64,000 bases of DNA from Xenopus tropicalis. Lineage: Eukaryota; Chordata; Amphibia; Anura; Pipidae. The DNA is taken from positions 63,308,222 through 63,372,221 of the forward strand of contig NC_030677.2 in assembly GCF_000004195.4 (NCBI RefSeq), written 5' to 3'. The notes beneath the pieces are model-generated. The model made no database searches, was not told the origin of the DNA, and saw only the letters and a list, made by a program, of their open reading frames with translations. The position numbers and the translations under genes are program-made. Shown here piece by piece: positions 1 to 13,005 of this stretch (the stretch's first letter is position 1; the number at the start of each line of letters is the position of its first letter).

Positions 1-948
1 GCCCATTTTGCAAAACAATCCCCCAATGGTGAAATGTGGAAATTTACGACAAATCCATGCCTGCTGAATTATTTCTCCCATCACTGGTCAGTTCTTCAGA
101 AAGTGTTCAATTCTATATAGGTGTCAAACACGTTCATTTTAGTGGTGTGGTAAAGCTCATTGAGCTCTAACACCATCCAAAGTGTTAATCATTTATCAAG
201 TATGAAAACAATGGTGATGCTAAGCATCACTTACACTAGTATTTCTTTTAACAAGTGCTAAGCATCACTAATCACTAACACTGATGCTTAATAATTGTGC
301 CTCTAAAAGCAAAATTGAAACCTATGCAGTCTACATTCCAAAAATTGACTGACACATAAAACTAGGTGGAAGATTTTCATTATCATTTAATGTATCAAGT
401 ACTGGGAAAAAAAGCTTTTTGATTGTATTGAAAGTTACTCTTACAGTGACTATGTCCCAGGAATTCTTTAGCATATCCTCTGTGTAAATTTACTGCAGGC
501 TGTCAGGGTTTATTGTCTTCTTCTTTGCCATAGTGGGACTGGCTTTCTTTGCTGTTTTAGGACCCTGACCATCCAATACAGTGCCCACAGTAGTAGCTGC
601 ATCTTCTTTAGTTCAGTCTGCAATGAATGTTTAATGAAGCATTGCTAACAATATCTAGAGTAAGCTTGCATTTTTGCTATCCGAGAGGTGAGTTGGCATT
701 CTTTAAATACAATTAGTTTAGATTTATTTCAGGTCATATAAACCATGTGCTGGTACTTTAGATAAGCCTAGAATTACAAGTTGCAATGCCTCTATTTACT
801 GTATATGTGCTTAGATAAGTTACTTAAACATGTACAATTTTATGCAGGTAGGTTGGAGACTGACGTTTAATATGGCAATGAGGGTTGGGTAATAAAAAAG
901 TACAAGTGTATAAACAATGTACTACCAGGATACTGGAAAAAAGACATA
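1..948. other. AT-rich intergenic DNA
   Basis: No open frame of note and no recognisable repeat terminus. A short motif, GCTAAGCATCACT, occurs twice between about 218 and 268, giving a small local duplication. Nothing else supports a feature here. Confidence 0.5.
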
Positions 949-1506
949 GGGGCCGATTCACTAAAGGTCGTTAATGCATAAGGCATAGTTTTTTTTGTGT
1001 TAAAAAGTGTTCGATAATTAAGAACAGATTCATCAAAGTCATTTCACATGCGTTACTACTCATATCGGATGAAAAAAAGGCTGTATTTAAAAAACATTGT
1101 GGTTCCTGAGCGTTTGGCAAGACAAGATGGAGTTTGCAGTCAGATTTTTGTTGGCTTGTAAAGAAGAGGATCAAGTTTGTGATTGCCCTAGAGTGATGCA
1201 TCCTACAGTTTTCAGGAAAATGGTAATTTTCAAAACGCTAGTTTTCACAAAGTAACGGTTCCGTGCGTAATAGAGTGCTCTAATGTTGCATGCTACGAAA
1301 TAAAGCATCAATATATTGCATGGTTTAAAATATTGCTTAAAAATATGTCATTGCCAGATAAATAACGACAATAACATTGCTTCTTAATTCAGACAAGTTT
1401 CCTTTTACTGAATCGATCGTTAATTAACAAAATATAAGAAGTGATAATATTTTTAACGCATGCTATAAATATCACTCGTTTTTTCGGACTTTAGTGAATC
1501 AGCCCC
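949..1506. mobile_element. MITE with GATTCACTAAAG termini
   Basis: The ends are inverted: GGGGCCGATTCACTAAAG on the left, and CTTTAGTGAATCAGCCCC on the right. ATA flanks both sides, consistent with a 3-bp target duplication. The interior has CpG-bearing motifs (ATGCGTTACTAC, AACGCATGC) and matches the element at 48843-49514 through the first 120 bases. A TTA/TAA-type duplication would suggest a PIF/Harbinger-like mover, but that is inference. It has no coding capacity; the small minus-strand frame inside it (971-1201) is repeat sequence. Confidence 0.8.
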
Positions 1507-2027
1507 ATAGTACCCTATTATGTTTCAGAGCACTTCAATTAATGTTCTGCAAGAAACTGTCTGTTCAATATACAAGTGGGACAGAGTGTGAGGTGTGAAG
1601 TGCACTACAATGATCTTCAGTGGCAAAAACAATAAATGAAGTCAGTAAATGATTGCAAAGGGGTGCACCCAAATCTTTAATAAGGTGCTATAGACACATG
1701 GTATAGAATCAAACATTTCAGAACATGAGCTAGGGCTTAAAAGCTTTCACACTTTCTGAGCTAAGGGTAGGTGCAACATGGTCTTACTACCCAGTCACAT
1801 TGTTTTCTTGGGGACTTGATTTTAATTGCATCACAGACTTATAAGGTTAATAAGCAGTGTAGGGGCCTTAACATGACACGTGCACTTACATATTTTGGCC
1901 AAAATGTGGAACTAACACCTTATTTTATGGAATTTTATTTTTAAAGGCAAACTGAGCGCTGGCAATCTTTCTCTTTCTTTTTGAGCAGAATCCTCTTTCT
2001 CATGTTTTAATAAATTAAAGAGATACT
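1507..2027. other. Intergenic DNA
   Basis: No repeat terminus, RNA gene or credible coding frame seen. Confidence 0.4.
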
Positions 2028-2452
2028 TTAAAGGAACAGTAACACTAAAAAATGAAAGAGCTTTCAAGTAATAAAAATATAATGCACTGTTGCCCTGCAC
2101 TGGTAAAACTGGTGTGTTTGCTACAGTAACACTACTATAATTTATATAATAAGCTGCTGTGTAGCCCTGGGGGCAGCCATTCAAGCTGGAAAAAAGGAGA
2201 AAAGACACAGGTTACATAGCAGATAACAGATAAGCTCTGTAGAATACAATAGTGTTTTATCTGTTATCTGCTATGTGTCTGTGCCTTTTCTTATTTGAAT
2301 GGCTGCCTCCATGGCTACATAGCAACTTATTTATATAAATTATAGTAGACTTTCTGAAGTAAACACACAACTTTTACCAGTGCAGGGCAGCAGCACATTA
2401 TATTTTAGTTACTTTTATACACTTTCATTTTTTGGTGTTACTGTTCCTTTAA
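2028..2452. mobile_element. T2-family MITE, 425 bp, copy 1
   Basis: It starts TTAAAGGAACAGTAACAC and ends with the inverse GTGTTACTGTTCCTTTAA, matching the T2-type terminal signature TTAAAGGRR described for Xenopus MITEs (TTAA target). The two halves are imperfect inverted copies: the motif around GCCCTGCACTGGTAAAA recurs inverted near the right end, and the centre has an inverted CAGATAACAGATAA pair. The copy at 54334-54758 has exactly the same length and is nearly identical by eye. A minus-strand open frame across it is repeated in the other copy and is not a gene. Confidence 0.9.
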
Positions 2453-4198
2453 CCTTAATTATAGTAGGCAGCTAATTGGGCAACATGACAATGTTTGCTC
2501 TGCTATAAAAACACAATAGAACTTTTGAGTCGTATGTTTTAGAAGTGATCTGTGCCCCTTAACTCCTAGTAATAGTCTCTCATTTATTGCGTTTTAAACA
2601 ATAAATTGAATGCAAAATGATGGCATGGTTGCCTTTTGCTGTGCCTTGATAGTATTGACAAGTTTGCTTCTAATAAAAGATGAAAATGGAAAAATGTTAC
2701 CCAGAGGAACATCTGAGTTATTACATTTGAATATTTTAATTATTTTCAGACTTCAAACTACTTGATGTATGAGGTTAATAAAGCTACAGAGACACTTGTG
2801 ACTGATGAAAATTTAAAAGAGAACTACATTACATCAAGATAATATAATTGTATTTTAAGAGGACACAGTGGATAATTTGCATTAAATAACTGTTATTGTA
2901 ATTTTTCTTATTGGACATTTTCTTGGTTGTTAATATGATGATAATGGTTGTGAAAACGTACATTTATAGCTCGGGTCTATATCTGCATATTCAACAAAAA
3001 TAAAAATTCATTATTTTAATTGTGATAGGTACATTACAAACATCTGTGCTGTAGAAGCTTTGGGGATCAAACATTCATTACCTACATTAGCAAATGAAAT
3101 ATGCCTGCTTAAGATTACTGCAACTAATAATTCACATTTTGCACTAGGCTTCTTGCATTTGTAGGTTACAGTGAAATATGTAATAACATTGGTAATTCTA
3201 ATGCAATCTTTTTCTGTGATCACTCCACTCTTATGATACTTTCATTTGTACAGAGTTTTCATATTTCTAATTTAACTGAAAAATTTCATGAAACGGTAGT
3301 TCTTTTTTCTACAGATTTAAAAGTTCTACTAGTAACCCTCTGATTTACTTTGTTTCCATTAAAATAATGGTCTTTTCTGTGCCCTCCATTACATTTATCT
3401 TGCCCTTACTGTATCATCATTGATATTTATAACTCCATATCTCTTTGGATTAAACAGATTTTCAGCTTCTAAAAAATTATTTTTGTTGACAGTGTATAGC
3501 GTGCCTCCACCCCCCAGCCCAGGAACAATGTGTATATGTGATGTCACTATTGGCTATGAATGCTTATGTCTCTTCTGGTTGCATGTGCGTGTTACATCAC
3601 TCTGAACAGAATAGATAATAGAAAAGGTGTACATTTCAGTTTAAATAAATATGTTAACATGTTTCTTTGTACATCCCACAAAAATCACATTGCACAGTAT
3701 TATTGATGAAGGCAATTGCAGTATGTAAAACTGACATTTCAGCACAAGATGTGTAAAAATGAGTGGTTATCCCATAATGCAAGCATAATTGTGGCTACTC
3801 TCCGAGTTAAGTTCCCCATAAAATGTATTATGATGCAAATCAGATGTAAGTTGTGTCTAGCATTTGGACTGGGGGATGCATCACTTTTGAGTGCTGTTTG
3901 CATCCAAGTCCGGGTAAAAGTTGGTGCACCTACTGAGGCAACCCATTATGGGAATCATGGAGCTACTGCCAGGTCTACAGTATGGTGGTTCCAGGGTTCC
4001 CCAGTTGTGCACAGTTTGGAGTGTGTTTGGATGCATGTACCTTGATGAATATTTACTCTACATTTTAGAGCACCTACTTGTGGGTGCATTCTTAAATTAC
4101 CCCTGTAATGTAAAGAAATGAATACACAATCAAGGTTGCCAGCTGGTTATCAGGTGCAGCTAAGATTGCACATATGGCCTTACTTTCTCCTTTTTTTT
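2453..4198. other. Intergenic DNA, no gene recognised
   Basis: Mostly AT-rich sequence with frequent stops. The part from about 3770 to 4045 is more balanced in composition and could be an old unrecognised repeat; two overlapping short frames there resemble nothing I know. No promoter or splice structure could be supported. Confidence 0.4.
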
Positions 4199-4660
4199 TA
4201 AAAGGAGAAGGGAAGGTTAAAGTAAAGTAAACGTTACCAGAAAGGTCTATGTAAATACAGCCATAACCACCCACAGAAATGCTGAGTCCTTTATTAAAAG
4301 AAACATGGCATTCCTTTGCTTCTATTGCATACACATGGGCCTCTATATCAAATTTCCTTCTCTCAGCCCAAATCTCTTGGGCACGGGTGTGAGCCTGCAC
4401 AGCTTGTTCCTCTCTCCCCCTCCCTTCTCCTTCCTCCTCTCCCTGCTGTAATCTGAGCAGACAGCTTCGATCCAGCTAGAGACACAAGGGTGCAAAAGAA
4501 GGAAGTTATGTGATGCCAAGCTAATATGGCAGCTGCTTTCTTTGCTTCTTAGGTTGTTCAGGTATGGTAAAGCTTTCTACAGACTTAATATAGTGTTCTA
4601 GCTTGTCCTGTTGTGGCTAATCTATTGGGAAGAAACTGCATCAGTAGCAAAATTTACCAT
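4199..4660. mobile_element. T2-like MITE (AAGGAGAAGGRAAGG type), right end decayed
   Basis: It begins TTAAAAGGAGAAGGGAAGG and shares the interior motif CAGAAAGGTCTATG with the copy at 35962-36424. The right part (a GGCTAATCTATTGG-type segment) matches the 36.36 kb copy, but the terminal CTTCTCCTTTAA is missing, so this copy is truncated or diverged at its right end. Confidence 0.65.
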
Positions 4661-5968
4661 ATGTTAACATATCTGAATTTCTTTATGAATTTGAAAGCAA
4701 AATTATTTTCTAAATCCCATTCAGAATGGATGCAACAAAAGAGACATTACTGCCTAGTAAACCACCCATGACATAGTATGACACACTGATTAACTTGGCC
4801 TTATGCCACTAAAACAACAAGCTATTTCATAGCAGAAAAACCTGAAATTTCAATTCGCTGAAAGTCAAACATCCAAGGTATGCTTATCACCAGTGTTTAT
4901 GAACAACTTGTTGGGTTTTACATTCATCAAGCTGTGAGCTCATTTTGTTAATATACTTCTCCTCCCTCTAAAATAATTGTAGTTTGAGGGCATTATTTGT
5001 GTGTTTAGACTTATAACAATAATATCTTTTTAAAATAATTAGTTCCTGAAAACCTGTTTATGGACAACGCATGCTTTAGTTACAGACATTAAGCTCCTCA
5101 TACAAAAAGCACATTATTCATTTTAAACCTGATGAAAGATTTTATCATATGGTCTTGATGACCTTTAGAATACCTGATCACCTTAGTTTGCTGAATACAT
5201 TTACATTGATTACACTGGTGGCATTTACATTGTACATTCCTTGCATTTTAAGAAAGTAAACAATAGACATATTTCTATCTAATATCAGCCTGCAAAAATG
5301 ATCTTACTTTCAGATTTTTAATATGCTATCTATATTGTGATGGTAAGAATGATCTAAAGGTTACATCACTCATGAGAGCGTACCACTTTTTCCACACAGC
5401 TCGAGGCATAGCTGATACTGTAATCGGTAATATGAAATGTGCTATTTCTTTCTTTGCTTTAAAATTCCCCTCAGCCTTATCCAGCTGCCACTAGACTTAA
5501 GTGAAAACCTAATTTGCAAAGATCTAAAGTTTAATGTAAGGCAACACAAGTGATTAGCAATAGCTCTTCTGAGTCTTCAGGGTGTGATTTCAAACTGAAT
5601 GCTTATGGATACATTTATATGAAATATGTTCAACTTCATAAGTAGGATTTAGACAAGCACAACATGCAATATCTGCATTATTAATTGTTAAAATATGGTT
5701 ACTGTATTTTGCTGACAACACTATATTGAGAACTTTTATGGAATTGTGTCAGTTCAGCATTGTCCTTTATAAAATGTTGTTGCTTTTATTTTTTATTTTT
5801 TTTTAAACCCCTTGTAAATCACTTTTCAGCCATGTACACATTTATTTCATCTTGCAGGACACCACCGTACTGTACCTTGATCCTTAAGCCATCTTTTCAT
5901 TGTTTCATCTTCTGACATGTGCTCACCTACAACAGATATAGTCAATAATATACACCCTATTGTAAATT
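4661..5968. other. AT-rich intergenic DNA
   Basis: Dense stops in all frames and several A/T runs. No repeat boundaries or RNA genes identified. Confidence 0.4.
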
Positions 5969-6717
5969 TTAAAGGGATGCTGTTATGATTTTTATGGTAT
6001 ACTTTTCATTTTTAAATTACCTAATTTGCATTGTAAATAATTCACTCTATCATTTAAATGTTTATTCTTAAACCAACAAATGTATTTGGTAATTTTGCTG
6101 TAATATTGGTGTGTAGGCAGCCATTCAAGTGCATTGTACCTGATTCTGAGCTTTCAAAAGGAGCCAGCACTACACAATAAAACTGCTTTCAGATAAGCTA
6201 TTGTTTCTCCTGCTCAATGTACTTTCAACGGGACCCAAATTGCATTATAGCGAAACAGGATTTCTCCTGTATAGTTTCTATTCTCATGATTACAACTAGG
6301 TAAGCACATTTAGCAAAGAAAATGATTTCTGGAATCATTCTTAAATGAACTCTGCAATGCTGAAATCTTCTCCAGCCTTCAGGAAACCTGATGTTGAAAG
6401 GGTAAGGAATCCTTCACCAGAGGTGTCAGGGAGCTGCTATCTTGCTACCTGCCCATTGTTCTGCTGATTGGCAGTTGGAGGGGAAAGGCAGGAGGCTGAC
6501 GTCACTCCAACTTGCAGTGTAGCAGTTACGAAAGACTGAAGTTTATCAGAGCAAAAGTCACATGACTGTGGGCACCAGGGAAACTAAGAATATTTTTAGC
6601 CCCATGTCAAATTTAAAAAATAAATATAAAAAAAATCTGTTTGCTCTTTAAAAAATGGACTTCATTGCAGGATTCTGCTGGAGCAGCTCTATTAACTGAT
6701 TGGCAGTATTCCTTTAA
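5969..6717. mobile_element. T2-family MITE, 749 bp
   Basis: The termini are TTAAAGGGATGCTG at the left and CAGTATTCCTTTAA at the right, whose inverse TTAAAGGAATACTG differs at two positions. The element is longer than the others and includes a CCATTCAAGTGCA segment (6120s) and a purine-rich GGAGGGGAAAGGCAGGAGG segment (6477-6495). No coding frame. Confidence 0.75.
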
Positions 6718-6774
6718 GGATAAGTTACCAAAGAGTTCCATGACCATATAAAGGAATAAGGCTGAGTGAATTTG

Positions 6775-6985
6775 TACAGGTTATGGAACACCCAGGTGAC
6801 TTCTAATTTCCTCATATTTTACAACGGGGGGGGGGTACAAATTTTTTTTTTTATACACATGTTTCATTTGTGACATGAATTACATTACTGAGCACCAATT
6901 ATAATTATCAGTGATAATTGATGATTGTTTCATGACATAATGTACAGAATATTCATGACTTTTGTGTATTATAAAGTGCCCCTTA
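6775..6985. repeat. Direct repeat, left copy, flanking a MITE
   Basis: Motifs CATATTTTACAAC, TAATGTACAG and ATATTCATG appear here in the same order as at 7498-7625, on either side of the 7002-7469 element. This suggests an old tandem duplication that now brackets the MITE. The left copy carries an extra G run and T run. Confidence 0.5.
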
Positions 6986-7001
6986 TTGTTAAATGACCAT
7001 A

Positions 7002-7469
7002 TTAAATTCGAACTACACCCCCCCAGGTTGAAAAGCACCCTTAACTGGCCTGCATAGACCCCCCCCCCCACCTCTCCCTTCTCGCATAGTGTATAACATT
7101 AAAAATAGGCCCTATCGAAAAACCCAAGCTAAAAATGCAGAGCAGCGCAGCAGCGTATCTGTCGTTCATTTGGATATGCTTCGGGTCTCACCACTAACAT
7201 GGACCCCACTTGAGCATGTCCAGTTTAAGCTGATTTCTGGCTAACCCCAACTGCACATGTGCAAGCAGGGTCCATGTCGGCGGTGAGACCCAAAGCATAT
7301 CCAAATGAACGGAAGATGGCGCCCAGGTATTCTTCTGCGATGCTCTGCTTTTTTAGGTTTGGTTTTTCGATAGGACCAGTTTTTAAAGTTATACTGGTGG
7401 GGGGGGGGGGGTCTATCCAGGTCAGTTAAGGGGGCTTTTTGACCTGGGGGGCATGTAGTTCTTCTTTAA
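7002..7469. mobile_element. Foldback MITE with C/G runs near both ends
   Basis: The ends TTAAATTCGAACTACA and TAGTTCTTCTTTAA are inverted relatives, and inversion continues far inward: AGGTTGAAAAGCACCCTTAACTG on the left is mirrored by CAGTTAAGGGGGCTTTTTGACCT on the right, then CCTATCGAAAAACC by GGTTTTTCGATAGGA, then CATTTGGATATGCTT by its inverse. Both arms carry a C or G run of about ten bases next to the terminal arm. The TTAA ends suggest a T2-like mover. Confidence 0.75.
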
Positions 7470-7497
7470 AGCATGATGCTGAAAGCTGAGTGCTTTT

Positions 7498-7625
7498 ATA
7501 CTGGTCATGGAACTGCAAGGTGAGTTAGAATATCCACATATTTTACAACAGGGGCTACATTATTTATTATAATACACAAAGGTATAATGTACAGGATATT
7601 CATGTTTTGTGTGCATTTGGTGGAT
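7498..7625. repeat. Direct repeat, right copy, flanking a MITE
   Basis: Partner of 6775-6985, in the same orientation, with the shared motifs CATATTTTACAAC, AATGTACAG and ATATTCATG. Confidence 0.5.
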
Positions 7626-8633
7626 GCTTATTAGTGACAGCAGTTGCCCATGCATGCACAACAAACCTTTAGCTCAGAGGAAAGGTAGTCCTCCAGCGAG
7701 TACAACATATTTGTTCTAAAGAAAATTCAAATCTAAACAAGGCAAAACAAAATACTTAGTTATAACCTGTATACTGAAATGATTTTTATATCCTTCACAA
7801 GAAACATTTTACTGAGCTATTATGAATTTAGGTTTATTGCTTTTTATTGCTCAGCAAAACAGAGTAACTCCCAAGTCTTAAGGATTTGTTATGGTATTGT
7901 GCCCAGCAGAGGTTATTGTTGCATTAGAATTTTCAAAAGAGGTTTCCTTCTCAGTGCAGTTATGAGTGCTTGCATTTATAGATGTCCCTATTACTTCTGC
8001 TTCCTTTAAAACCTGTTGGTATCCTTTATTTTTTTACAGTGATAGTTGCAAGCATTATGTGTGTCTGTATGCGTGAGAGGTTGGTTTTATTACCTCTTTG
8101 GGCAACGTTCTTTTTAAAGGTAACTCTTGTTAACTGTTAAACAATTTGATAAATGTCATCTTTGCTCAGTCTTTGCTAAATACCTTGTATGGGTTATTTA
8201 AAAATCAAAATATAATTTGCACAATGACTCAGTGATAAAACAGCCATCAGACAAATGTAATCAGATTTAGGCAGTATAATGAAATCATGAATAGTTCTCT
8301 ACAGGTGATAATTTTACAACTCGAACGAAATTAATAATACTCTCAATCAAGCAGCGGGAGTTTTTTTAGATTACACAAGTAATCAGTAAGAAAATGTATT
8401 GTGATTTCATGAAGCATGATAATGTTTGGGTAATGTATGCAAAATTAGAACTTTGTTCTCAGTGGTAAAGAACTCTAAGTGCTTATCACACAGACATATT
8501 TAATGGCTTGACAAAATTCAAGGGAAAGCTCGAAACAACCATTAAACAGAGATTAATGTCTTCAACAAAAGCCTATGTTTTTATTGCAGCAAGCAGCCAT
8601 GAGTGGAGAAAGAGCATTTTATTTGATTAATGG

Positions 8634-8664
<31 letters not shown>

Positions 8665-11600
8665 GTTTGTTATTTACTGGTGGTATGTTCCTGAAGAGAG
8701 TCATGTGAGGAAAAGAAATAAAATCCTATCAACCTTATATTAATATGTCTTAATACCTTGCACATAGTCCTACTGTATATATTTCTTCAAGCAGAATTAT
8801 CCCACATTATTTAACCTGTATTTGGATACTCATTATGCTAGGAATATATTCATTGAGCAAATGCCGTAATCATGCAAACGTGACTTTTTAGAGGTTGTTA
8901 GAGGATTTCTGCAGCTCAGCACTAGGTTTATTGAATTCAGGGAGACTGAATACATAACAAAATGTTTGTCGAATGCTGTAGGATTTGAAAAAATGGCAGT
9001 GCCTTCAGGAGAAGAGGCCTGCAGATGTGGGTCAAGAAGCACCATTTCTGCCAATGCAGGTGTTTTATATTAAAGTGAATCAGATGTGACAGTGGCAATT
9101 TTGGGTGCTTTTTTACTATTTGAAAGACAAAACACCCAGTGAGCTCTTAGCAGATGATTCTTTTTTTGTGATTCCTGGGTCAGTGACAGTGATGTTGATG
9201 ATAGACTTTTGCTGTATGCTCAGTATAATGTAAATAGTTTCAAATAAAGAAAAAAACCTAGCATAATTTTTTTTAGTGACGTAATGAACTAAAAGTGCTC
9301 CATTGTTTCCTCTACTTTAAAGGCCTGTAGACAAAACATACTGACCAACTTAAAGTAGCTAATATTGCCCCCCACAAACAATTTCCCATGGAAAGAAAGC
9401 CAGGAGTTGTCAAAAAAATCTCTTTGGCAATTTGTTATTATGAAAAATTTCTAGCACCTCCTGGCTTATACAGATGTTTCCTAGAGAACACAGTAATGTC
9501 TTCCAAGTTTAAACCCAATTTCCCCAAACCTTTAGCTCCAGGAGAATATACCAAAGGAAATATTTTTTCTGATTGGATCTTTCTACCACCCTATATCCAA
9601 TACCTGATAAAGATTGATACCCAGAGTGAATTTTTGATCCCTATTCCAAAAGTTTCATTTCAGCGGAATAGAACCTATGAAGGCCACTGGACAATAATCC
9701 CTAACTTGCCCTCTTTTCTCTGTAGAAAAGTAATCCATTATTTATTGGGTTTAGACTACTTCACCAGATCTTCTGTAAGAACAGTCTAGAAATCCAAGCA
9801 TAAAGAGATTCTGGCACTGAAAACACCGCCATTGAGTGAGGGATCTAAGTCTCCGCAAAAGGATGTGGAAACATTTTGCCAAATGAGCTCATGGGTTCAT
9901 ACTTAATGCTATGTGTAAATAACATCTTACTTACTTTTATTTCAGTGAGATGCATCTATGTAATACAATCTAATAAGCAGTGTTTAAAAGGATCCCATGT
10001 GTCCATGTAAACATGAAGTAAACTGCATAATGATCTTACCAAGCGAGTGTGACAAGTCCAGTGCATCCTTTGTTCCAGTTATGAAACTAGTTACCTAGCT
10101 ATTGGAATCAAAATAGTGATATGTCACAACTGTATATTACTGCTAAAAGATTAAACAAATTTGCCCTATTCAACTTGTTTTTGTGGGTGCTCAGACATTT
10201 AGACTTTTTCATATATGATTGACCTGTCCAGTGGCTTCTACATGCTGAAAAGTAATTTTTAAGATGGTACAACATTTTAATAGGTCTATACAGTTGGACA
10301 TCTGCCTGGATCCCCAAGCCCTCTTACAAAGGAGCTAAACAAGCCTCAAAACAAGCTTTTTGATGAATTTTTATCTGTGGCCAGAATTAATCTAGCCAAC
10401 CACGGGCTGCAAAATTCCATCATGACTTATGATATGCAATCGTATTAGATGACCAAATAGATAAACACACAGGGATATGGTCTCCATGGAATACTTACTG
10501 CATATCTTGAGTGTTTAGAATAATCCTCTTGTACCATTTGTTTCCCCCTTTTTCTTTTAGTTATTTCCCATACTAACAACCCTCACCCCCATATTAAGCT
10601 ATACATGAAACTACTTTGGATACCATTGTGCTTTATGACACATTTATGATGCTTAAGATTGGAGGATCCCTGTAATTGTAAGCTTGAAGATATAAATAAA
10701 AGATATTTTAAAAAATAGTGATATGTAACTGCCACACACAGCCCTCTGCAACACAGGTTCTTATATCTGTTTTCATATTTGTCCAGCTGTGCATGTTTTC
10801 TGGATGAGCAACAGTACAGAGAGCTCAATCAGTAGTATAACTGAATTGTTATGAATACCCTTGAGCAGATTGATTTATGCTCATCCAAGGATATCCAGAG
10901 TATATACACTATTCATCAGAACCTACAGAGTAAATTACAACATTCTACCCTACTGACTTTTAATCCAGCCCCCTAAAAGATATATCACTGAGAAACTTTA
11001 CTTCAGTTCAATGTATGTGCTACTCTTTTTGAAAATGATCACTGCCTTCTTCAACAGGATCAGAACATGGAGACTGAATGGAGATTATGCCACCAGACAG
11101 AAAAATGTATCATGTAAGGTTTAGATGAAAGGTTTGCAGCTTTCTCTTTAAGTAAATTGAGAGCTGTACACCTATTGTGGGGCTGCAGAGATTTCATCAG
11201 CCCCCTTATTTAAAGGGGGATGATGGATGCAGTTCACTGTTTGGTACTTTAGAGATTTCTGTTCAGTGTTCTTATGATTAATTTATCATATTCTTTCCTA
11301 ATTAAAATGGTAGAATTTTTTCCCTTGCCTCTCAGTTAATTAATATGTTTCATGTAAGTGTAGCAAGCTCATTCCACGCTAAACATATCTACCTGCCATA
11401 TGATTAATAAGAATTTAATTTACATATATGCCACATGACTAAAGATACAGCAGTCCTAATCAGCACTTGTTTGAAATGTTAACTAGTTAGGCAACATATT
11501 GATTTCTTATGCTGCTGTGTAAATTGATGCGCTGGAAGCCATATGAGATAAATTCCAAATCCAATGGAGAAGGCTCAGCAGAGAAGTACTACTAGTCAGT

Positions 11601-12821
11601 TACATGAGGGTTGGGTTTTTACAGATAGCTGGGGTGCCTCATCTTAAATTAGGTTACAGCAGTTTCCAGCATGGTCAGCCTCCAATACCTAAAGCATTTT
11701 AGGCTGGTAACATTCCCCAGTGTAAGCGTATGGTTAATCAGTACTCACATACTATAAGCTGCATCAAAACTTTTTCTGGATGAGACTTTTCTATCAGGTA
11801 TGGGCCCTCGTATACGTGGAGAAGGGCGTCAGTGGTTTTTTAACTTAACCATGAATTGTCTATTTAATTAATTCCATCGAACAGTGAATCACAACAATAA
11901 TGCAGGTTTCGCTTATAGCACAGAGCAGGTATATATTCACAACACTGGGCACAATATGTAGCAATATAAAAAAAATGGGTTACCCCCAGCTTTTGGAAAT
12001 CTTCTTCCAAGTGGAACCCAGGCAATTCTCTATCTAGCCCCAAGTCTGTACACTTGTTACCTACTTCCAGGTAATAGAAAACCCAGGGTCTTTAATCCCA
12101 TTGACAATCCTCATCAGAGTCAGCTGCACTCTAGCTAACTCTAACTATCTGTCACACCTAATGTGACCTATTACAGAGTACATCCTGACCCAGAGTATAT
12201 ATTTTGACCCAGAAAAAAGGGACTTCCCTTTTATAATAAGAACCCCCTTAGGTGTCTAAAGACAAGGGTACTGCCAAAGAAAAGAAGTAACCATTTTACC
12301 AGTCCCCTATACCAGCAATATCATAAAAAAGTAAATTTACTAAAATGGTACCAGACAGCCTCAAAATACCACCAGCAATTCATTGATCAAGGCAGTAAAT
12401 AACTAGTGGCACTATATTATATTAGCTGTAGTGTCTGTTTTTGAACATGATAATGGTGCCATAATATTATTTGTCATGCGAAAGAGACTTGGATTTTTTT
12501 TTTTTTACTTCAGACTGAAGATCTCCGCAACATATCTTATATATCAACATATCAACAACATATCTTTTTGCTGTAATGATGGTGATTCAAACTTTAAGTT
12601 TTCTACCACTGATGCAATGTGTTTTCAAAAATCCAGTGAAGTTACTGTAAATTGCTGTATAATAGCACCAAATGTATGCTACTGATGTTTTTTATGGCTT
12701 GGGAACATGAGATCTAGATGTTTATTTTGTAATGTTACACACGCTGAAGCTACAACTTAGCAAAATTATTCTTTTGTACATGAAGATATTCTATTTTGAA
12801 CCAGCTAAAAGTGCTATGAAT
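7626..12821. other. Long intergenic stretch, no gene recognised
   Basis: AT-rich DNA with an AT microsatellite at 8639-8664. A plus-strand open frame of 133 codons at 9388-9789 resembles no family I know and has no supporting context. On the minus strand near 10108-10320 a short stretch (LGIQADVQLY...) vaguely recalls LINE ORF2 C-termini but is too weak to call. No tRNA or rRNA seen. Confidence 0.4.
8639..8664. repeat. AT microsatellite
   Basis: Uninterrupted alternating A and T over about 26 bases. Confidence 0.95.
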
Positions 12822-13005
12822 GTAAATCACTGGTGGGATGGCATACGCGGCACAGCGAGAGGCAATTTTGTCAAATCGATGCGTATGCCATCCCACCGGT
12901 GACTTACATTCTCGCCGGTGGGATGGCATATTGGGAGATTAGTCGCCCGTGACAAGGGAGATTTGTCGCGGTGACTAATCTCCCCGTGTGCCATAGCCCT
13001 TAATA
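12822..13005. repeat. Inverted-repeat MITE fragment
   Basis: The left motif CTGGTGGGATGGCATACGC (12829-12847) is matched by its near-exact inverse at 12881-12900, giving arms of about 27 bases with a short loop. A further copy of GGTGGGATGGCATA follows at 12916. The right part carries GATTAGTCGC inverted as GTGACTAATC and ends CCATAGCCCTTA. This looks like a rearranged fragment of a foldback element family common in frog DNA. Confidence 0.6.

Noticed and set aside
1912..2208. Minus-strand open frame sharing its protein sequence with one at 54329-54514
   Set aside because: Both lie in the two copies of the same 425-bp MITE; the similarity is repeat identity, not protein conservation.
10108..10317. 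Possible LINE ORF2 C-terminus on the minus strand
   Set aside because: Only a vague resemblance over a few residues, with no supporting 3' tail or neighbouring frame; not enough to annotate.
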